Made by a program: the position numbers and the translations under genes
Assembly: GCA_905182405.1 (NCBI GenBank)
Contig: CAJJBQ010000001.1
Span: forward strand, 124,001 to 188,000
Origin: Akkermansiaceae bacterium
GTDB lineage: Bacteria; Verrucomicrobiota; Verrucomicrobiia; Verrucomicrobiales; Akkermansiaceae
DNA: 64,000 bases
Direction: 5' to 3'
Part shown: positions 59,621 to 64,000 of the stretch, in pieces
Numbering within the stretch: position 1 is the first letter of the stretch
How the letters are laid out: the number at the start of each line of letters is the position of its first letter
The notes under the pieces: model-generated
Told to the model about the DNA's origin: nothing
The model's input: only the letters and a program-made list of their open reading frames with translations
The model's database searches: none

Positions 59621-60841
59621 GTGCATGAATTGGTAGTGATTGGTGGAGGAGCGGCGGGGTTCTACGGGGCGATCACGGCCGGGGAGATGGGGGTGCCGGA
59701 GGTGTTGATTTTGGAAAAGGGAGCGGAGGTGCTCACGAAGGTGCGGATCTCGGGAGGGGGACGGTGCAATGTGACGCATCATTGTTTTGAGCCCCGGGAG
59801 TTGGTGGAGAATTATCCAAGAGGAAAGAAGTCGCTCATTGGGCCGTTTCATCGCTTTCAGGTGAGTGACACGGTGGAGTGGTTTGAGTCGCGTGGGGTGG
59901 AGCTGAAGGTCGAGGGTGATGGGCGGATGTTTCCAGTGACGGATGACTCGAAGACGATCATTGATTGCCTGACGAAGGCGGCGCGGGAAGCGGGCGTAGA
60001 GTGGCGGACGCGCTGTGGGGTGGAGTCGATCGTGAAGACGGAGGCGGGGCATTTTGAAATGGTGACGTCGACGGGTGAGACGCTGCAGGCGAAGAACGTG
60101 CTCGTGGCGACGGGTGGCATTCGCACTAAGCAGGCGCGCATCCCTGCGGAGGACTGTCAGCACGCGCTTGATCCGGCTGTGCCCTCGCTCTTCACCTTTA
60201 AGATTAATGATTCCCGTCTTAAAGATCTCCCCGGGGTCTCGGTGCCGAATGCCACGGTGTATGCAGGCAAGCAAGTGACCACTGGGCCTGTTTTGATCAC
60301 GCACTGGGGATTGAGCGGGCCCGCTATTCTTAAAGCTTCGGCTTGGGGCGCGCGAAGCTTAGCGGAGGTCGATTACCAGTTTGAGCTTCGGATTAATTGG
60401 AGCGGGAGCGAGACGGAAGAGACGATTACGGACATCTTTAAAAATGAGCGGCAGAACCACGGATCACGTAAGGTGCTCAAGCGATCTTTGATCGATGGAG
60501 TCACGCGGCGGCTTTGGCAGAGCCTTTGTGAGGCGGTTGAAATTATTGATGAGATGACTTGGGCAAAGCTCACACGAGATCAGGAAAAGGCGTTGATCAG
60601 GCAACTGATCGGATCTCGATTTCAGGTGCTTGGAAAGAGTATCAACAAGGATGAATTCGTCACCTGTGGTGGAGTGCTTCTCAAGGATGTGAATCTTAAG
60701 ACGATGGAAAGCAAGGCCACTCCTGCTCTCTACTTCGCGGGCGAGGTGCTTGATATCGATGGGGTGACGGGTGGGTTTAATTTTCAAGCGGCCTGGACGA
60801 CAGGGCACCTGGCGGGAATGGCGATTTCGGGGGGAATGTGA
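59621..60841 (+). CDS. YhiN/HI0933-family FAD-dependent oxidoreductase
   Basis: About 406 residues. Seen: LVVIGGGAAGFYGAITAGEM dinucleotide fold, the family signature KVRISGGGRCNVTHHCFEPR, FKINDSRLKDLPGVSVPNAT, LITHWGLSGPAILKASAW and the C-terminal CGGVLLKDVNLKTMESK followed by LYFAGEVLDIDGVTGGFNFQ. Soluble flavoprotein of unknown substrate, conserved across bacteria. Start: GTG at 59621, directly in front of the FAD motif; the frame is open to a TTG at 59570 that would add an unlikely leader. Confidence 0.85.
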   Translation: MHELVVIGGGAAGFYGAITAGEMGVPEVLILEKGAEVLTKVRISGGGRCNVTHHCFEPRELVENYPRGKKSLIGPFHRFQVSDTVEWFESRGVELKVEGDGRMFPVTDDSKTIIDCLTKAAREAGVEWRTRCGVESIVKTEAGHFEMVTSTGETLQAKNVLVATGGIRTKQARIPAEDCQHALDPAVPSLFTFKINDSRLKDLPGVSVPNATVYAGKQVTTGPVLITHWGLSGPAILKASAWGARSLAEVDYQFELRINWSGSETEETITDIFKNERQNHGSRKVLKRSLIDGVTRRLWQSLCEAVEIIDEMTWAKLTRDQEKALIRQLIGSRFQVLGKSINKDEFVTCGGVLLKDVNLKTMESKATPALYFAGEVLDIDGVTGGFNFQAAWTTGHLAGMAISGGM

Positions 60842-60900
60842 AATAAAAGACCTCAAAAGATTCGTCTTTTCTGATGGTTGGTATCGCGGCTCTTTAAAGA

Positions 60901-61124
60901 GTGAATATTGATCAGATAGGTCCCGAGGCCTTAAGCTTCTCGTCCGTGAGCGAGCACTCTTGACAGCCTCATTGTGGGAGAGCGTAGAAGATCCGTTTGA
61001 GTTCGCGGTCGAGAGAACTGATGAGGATGCCTTATCGTTAGCCGTGGAGGGTGATGATGAACTTGATTCGGAGCCGGTTCAGCCTCTTTGGCACTCCGCA
61101 CTCATGGATCGCCTTCGGGGATGA
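60901..61124 (+). pseudogene. Decayed type II antitoxin (addiction-module protein)
   Basis: GTG at 60901 starts MNIDQIGPEAL, then the frame breaks; one frame over it reads KLLVRERALLTASLWESVED and later DSEPVQPLWHSALMDRLRG to TGA at 61124. This is the pattern of the small addiction-module antitoxins: L-P-x-x-E-R-x-x-L-x-x-x-L-W-x-S followed by an acidic middle and a W-H-x-x-L-x-R-R-L end. One base shift near 60930 inactivates it. Confidence 0.55.
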
Positions 61125-61226
61125 GGATCGAGTATCACCGAGCACTGGAGGACGACCTTAAAGATACGAGATTACTATAATGGGTGCTCACAGGAATTGG
61201 GCAGTGAATTTGTGAACGAGTTTTAA
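61121..61226 (+). pseudogene. Decayed RelE/ParE-type toxin
   Basis: ATG at 61121 overlaps the antitoxin stop by four bases (ATGA), the usual toxin-antitoxin junction. The frame reads MRIEYHRALEDDLKD, then after one extra base near 61170 YYNGCSQELGSEFVNEF to TAA at 61226: the first helices of ParE-family toxins (alpha-helix, YYxxxxxELGxxFxxE). The catalytic beta-sheet is absent. Both partners are dead. Confidence 0.55.
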
Positions 61227-61288
61227 CGACACGTGCTTGCTAGCGAGGGAGGGTTAGAGTTGATTCTCGGGTATTTTGGAAAATCAGG

Positions 61289-61381
61289 TCTGGCAGCCTT
61301 CCGGGGTACAGGATCTTTGGAAGGTGAGGTCCCGGGATTTGCAACCCTGCGCTATCGTTTGAATCGCTTCCGGAGATGGGG
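61289..61381 (+). repeat. Dispersed repeat, copy 1
   Basis: About 93 bases beginning TCTGGCAGCC. Its second half (GGTCCCGGGATTTGCAACCC, then GCTATCGTTTGAATCGCTTC) matches 62208-62299 in the same order and orientation, with a hairpin core in both. It lies just downstream of the decayed toxin and 200 bases past the 3' end of the TPR gene. Confidence 0.6.
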
Positions 61382-61578
61382 CTTCTGATTGAAGGATACG
61401 GGAGATTAGATCGCCCCTTTAGGGATGAGTGTGGAGTGTTCCATCCCGTTGGGCTTCGTTACGTATGACGGCTTCTGAACGAGAGGAGCATGGCTTAAAT
61501 TATTGGTTCAAATTTGAGCCAATCGAATAAAATTCTTGGGATTGCAGATCAGAGGTTGAGAGCCTCTGCTACGTTTTT

Positions 61579-62160
61579 TTAATCCCGGGTGAGGACTTCG
61601 CGGAAGTTGAGGTCGGCGATCCACTCGTGGGCGAGTTCGTGCTGGGGCTCGATCTTGATGACTTCTTTGAAGGAAGTACGAGATTCTTCGTATCTTTGTT
61701 GGGCGATGAGCTGGGTGCCGAGGGTGAACCAGGCATCGAGGATGTCTTCGCTGTCGTTTGCGATCACTTGGCGGAGGAGATATTCTGCCTTAGCGGTTTC
61801 GCCGCGCTGGAAGGCCATGCCGGCGGCATTGAGGAGGTTCTCGTCATCGGTAGGATCGAGCTTGTGGGCGTCGCGGTAGAATTTTTCGGCTTCTTCGAGA
61901 AGACCGCGGGCGCGGGCGAGGTGGCCCCGTTGGGTGGTGAGGCTGGGGAGGGTTTCTTCATCGGATTCGACGGTTTCGAGGATGCGCTCGGCTTCGGTAA
62001 GGTCTCCGAGTTCGATGAGGTTCGAGGCGTGGAGGATGAGGAGGCCGGGGTTGTTTTCGTCTTGCGCGAGGATGGCTTCGTAGAGGAAGCGAGCGCTGGC
62101 GAGTTGGTCGTTTTCTTCTGCTTCGTCGAGCAGGTCGAAGAGTTCGTCTAGGGTGGGCAT
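61579..62160 (-). CDS. TPR-repeat protein, cytoplasmic
   Basis: 193 residues, no signal peptide. Starts MPTLDELFDLLDEAEENDQL and has about four tetratricopeptide repeats: ASARFLYEAILAQDENNPGL, ARGLLEEAEKFYRDAHKLDP, EYLLRQVIANDSEDILDAWF, SRTSFKEVIKIEPQHELAH. Acidic overall. A protein-interaction scaffold of unknown partner. The gene is bracketed by two copies of a dispersed repeat. Confidence 0.75.
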   Translation of the reverse strand: MPTLDELFDLLDEAEENDQLASARFLYEAILAQDENNPGLLILHASNLIELGDLTEAERILETVESDEETLPSLTTQRGHLARARGLLEEAEKFYRDAHKLDPTDDENLLNAAGMAFQRGETAKAEYLLRQVIANDSEDILDAWFTLGTQLIAQQRYEESRTSFKEVIKIEPQHELAHEWIADLNFREVLTRD

Positions 62161-62207
62161 AGCTTGGGATGGAGAGATTGGGGGAGGATGAGTCTGAGGG
62201 ATCTCAG

Positions 62208-62299
62208 TCTGGCACCCTTTCAGGATTCTTTTGTGATGTTGATGGTAGTTCCGGGGTTTACAACCCCGGGCTATCGTTTGGATCTCCTCTGGGGATGGG
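62208..62299 (+). repeat. Dispersed repeat, copy 2, with perfect hairpin
   Basis: Matches 61289-61381: shared TCTGGCA opening, spacer of similar length, and a core with CCGGGGTT-TAC-AACCCCGG at 62251-62269 (eight perfect pairs, loop TAC) followed by GGCTATCGTTTG. Copy 1 has the same hairpin in imperfect form. Resembles REP-type palindromic repeats. Confidence 0.65.
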
Positions 62300-62370
62300 A
62301 TAGAGAGAAAGAAATCCTAAATTTCAGGAACTAAAAACTATTTACGGAGAACTGTAATCTGACCGAAGGT

Positions 62371-63345
62371 CTAGAGGATGAGCATGCAGTCGCCGTAGGA
62401 ATAAAAGCGGTATTTTTCGGCGACGGCTTGGTAGTAGGCTTCGAGGATGAGCTCGCGAGAGGCAAAGGCGGAGACGAGCATCATGAGGGTGCTGCAGGGG
62501 AGGTGGAAGTTGGTGAGGAGGGTGTCGACGGCTTTGAGCTGGTAGGGCGGGTAGATGAAGATGTCGGTGGCGCCGGAGGTCTCGGAGAAGGGTTGGCCAT
62601 CGCGGGCGAGGTGTTCGAGGACGCGGGTGACGGTGGTGCCGACGGCGGCGATCTTAGGGGCGGAGTTCATGCGAGAGGCGGCATCGGCGTTGAGGCTGTA
62701 ACGCTCGGAGTGCATGTCGTGCTCGCGTGGGTCCTCGGCTTTAACGGGGCGGAAGGTGCCGACGCCGACGTGTAGGGTGAGGAAGGCGTGGTCGAGGCCG
62801 GCGAGGAGTTCGGGGGTGAAGTGGAGGCCGGCGGTGGGGGCGGCGATGGCACCATCCTCTTTTGCGTAGACCGTTTGGTAGCGTTCGCGGTCGGCTTTCT
62901 CGGGCTCGCGCTCCATGTAGTGTGGGAGGGCGAGTTGGCCGACTTTGTCGAGATCGGGTGGGTTGTCCCAGCGGATGAGCCGCTCACCTTTGTCATTCGT
63001 CTCGATGACGGTGCCGGTGCTGGAGCCGACTTTGATGGTGCGGCCCGGCTTCATTTTTTTGCCGGGGCGGACGAGGCACCACCAGTTTGATGGGTCGAGG
63101 GCGTCGGTGCGGACAAGCTCGATTTTTCTGTCGTTTGAAAAGACGCGTGCGGGGATGACGCGGGTGTCATTTAGGACGAGGAGGTGGTCGGGTGGAAGGA
63201 GGTCGGGGAACTCGCGGAAGTGGTGGTGGGAGATGGTCTCTTTCTTGCGATTGATGACCATCATGCGGGAGGCGGCCCGGTCCCTGAGGGGGCGGGAAGC
63301 GATGAGGTTATCGGGGAGGTCGTAGTGGAAGTCGGTGGTGCGCAC
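62371..63345 (-). CDS. queA: S-adenosylmethionine:tRNA ribosyltransferase-isomerase QueA
   Basis: 324 residues. Transfers and rearranges the ribose of SAM onto 7-aminomethyl-7-deazaguanine in tRNA to give epoxyqueuosine. Seen: FHYDLPDNLIASRPLRDRA at the start, LLVLNDTRVIPARVF, YAKEDGAIAAPTAGLHFTPE, LHVGVGTFRPVKAEDPREHD and TLLTNFHLPCSTLMMLVSAF. Full length. No other queuosine gene is adjacent. Confidence 0.95.
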   Translation of the reverse strand: MRTTDFHYDLPDNLIASRPLRDRAASRMMVINRKKETISHHHFREFPDLLPPDHLLVLNDTRVIPARVFSNDRKIELVRTDALDPSNWWCLVRPGKKMKPGRTIKVGSSTGTVIETNDKGERLIRWDNPPDLDKVGQLALPHYMEREPEKADRERYQTVYAKEDGAIAAPTAGLHFTPELLAGLDHAFLTLHVGVGTFRPVKAEDPREHDMHSERYSLNADAASRMNSAPKIAAVGTTVTRVLEHLARDGQPFSETSGATDIFIYPPYQLKAVDTLLTNFHLPCSTLMMLVSAFASRELILEAYYQAVAEKYRFYSYGDCMLIL

Positions 63346-63441
63346 GGCGGGCGGCAGTTTTCCCTGTGAAATTGCTGCTGGCGATTCGTTTTTTGGTGAT
63401 CTGTGATTTCAAAAACGCTAAAGAGTCGTTGTTATTAACTG

Positions 63442-64000
63442 ATGAGCGAGAATCTTTATGCAATACCAAGCCCGCGCGTTAAGGTTATGCCATCACTTCC
63501 ACGGCATCCGGGCCAGGGGTCTCCTTTTGGTGGCTACCGTGAGGTGGGAGTTTTGAGTAAGGTGATTGTGGCTTTTTTAGGGGTAGGAGTCTTGTTTGAT
63601 GTGGTCTACGGATTTATCACCATGATTGATCTCCAAGAGGTTAGTCAGCACAATGATGATCAAGGATCTCCATTTTACCTTCAGTTGTCCCGTGTTTCCG
63701 ATCTGGTAGATCATGGTGAAAAAGTTCTGATGCTGGTTCTGGCTGTTTTATGGTGCATCTGGACCTCGCGGGTCTGCAAGAATGCGTGGCTGATCAACAG
63801 CCAAGACGGGGCAACGGCAATTTACCGCGGGCGGAAATCATATAAACCGGTTGAGGCGTGGATCTTCCACTTCATCCCGATTATTCAGTTTTGGATTCCC
63901 TTTCAAGCGATGGCGTGGATTCGTGATGCCTCGCAAAAGCCTCTGGGACTTACGATGGGGAAGTTGGTGGGACTTTTTTGGTTTTTTTGGTTCGCGAGTT
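63442..64000 (+). CDS. DUF4328-like membrane protein, partial
   Basis: Runs off the right edge; 186 codons visible from ATG at 63442. A cytoplasmic N-terminus is followed by a membrane segment (VIVAFLGVGVLFDVVYGFIT), an exposed loop, a second (VLMLVLAVLWCIWTSRV), then the family core VEAWIFHFIPIIQFWIPFQA followed by MAWIRDASQ, and a third segment at the edge. This matches DUF4328, whose role is unknown. Start at the first ATG after the queA promoter region. Confidence 0.7.
   Translation, partial: MSENLYAIPSPRVKVMPSLPRHPGQGSPFGGYREVGVLSKVIVAFLGVGVLFDVVYGFITMIDLQEVSQHNDDQGSPFYLQLSRVSDLVDHGEKVLMLVLAVLWCIWTSRVCKNAWLINSQDGATAIYRGRKSYKPVEAWIFHFIPIIQFWIPFQAMAWIRDASQKPLGLTMGKLVGLFWFFWFAS

Noticed and set aside
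61500..61525. tRNA-like GGTTCAAATTTGAGCC sequence
   Set aside because: It is a simple palindrome with no acceptor or anticodon stem around it; no tRNA was found in the window.
1..64000. CRISPR arrays and intact insertion sequences
   Set aside because: No regularly spaced repeats and no transposase frame were seen; repeats found are short tandem duplications or the two-copy dispersed element.

Overview
This window most likely comes from a free-living, probably aquatic or marine member of the Verrucomicrobiota. The call is inferred from gene content: five secreted sulfatases, a DUF1549/DUF1553 heme protein paired with a DUF1501 Tat protein, PVC-type secreted dehydrogenases that fuse beta-propellers to cytochrome c domains, PQQ-like propeller proteins, purple-acid-phosphatase-like enzymes and many small lipoproteins. 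No rRNA, tRNA, CRISPR array or intact mobile element was seen. No formylglycine-generating enzyme or sulfatase maturase lies in the window.

Layout. 1-7.5 kb: a partial lipoprotein, nadB, a sigma factor cut off after region 2, a 957-residue propeller/cytochrome enzyme flanked by decayed gene ends that share a near-identical 49-bp segment, and a gene (6437-7000, minus) whose frame contains two in-frame UGA codons. 7.5-11 kb: a sulfatase and a PQQ-like propeller protein. 11-14.6 kb: a 1150-residue protein that may be a PPi-type PEP carboxykinase. 14.7-18 kb: a secreted PEP-synthase/PPDK-like protein split by a frameshift. 18-27 kb: a secreted phosphoesterase, two sulfatases, and a large heme dehydrogenase abutting an ArsR relic. 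27-33 kb: an ABC ATPase with a glycoside-hydrolase/glycosyltransferase fusion, then a TPR protein with a purple-acid-phosphatase-like enzyme. 33-37 kb is core genome: tsaE, rplU-rpmA, trmL and mnmG. 37-42 kb: an AT-rich gap, small secreted proteins, a CAP-domain protein, relics of a histidine kinase and an ApbE protein, and ribD. 42-54 kb: two sulfatases with unusual active-site motifs, a second PQQ-like propeller, a frameshifted phosphatase, sugar-dehydrogenase-like proteins and an NHL propeller. 54-64 kb: the DUF1553-DUF1501 pair, a broken secreted protein, a YhiN-like flavoprotein, a decayed toxin-antitoxin pair, two copies of a dispersed repeat around a TPR gene, queA and a partial DUF4328 protein.

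How the parts fit. Most genes encode exported proteins for extracellular or periplasmic polymer attack: desulfation of polysaccharides, oxidation of sugars with electrons passed to heme domains, and phosphate release. The rest are housekeeping genes for NAD, riboflavin, tRNA modification and ribosomes. Gene decay is unusually dense: about a dozen frames are truncated or frameshifted.

The strongest new observation is the candidate selenoprotein at 6437-7000. It has a signal peptide and two tandem heavy-metal-associated-like repeats. At the homologous position of each repeat, where metal-binding cysteines would be expected nearby, there is an in-frame UGA. Each UGA is followed at matching distance by a perfect hairpin with a five-base loop CGUGC or CGUGU. 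The predicted mature protein has no cysteine.
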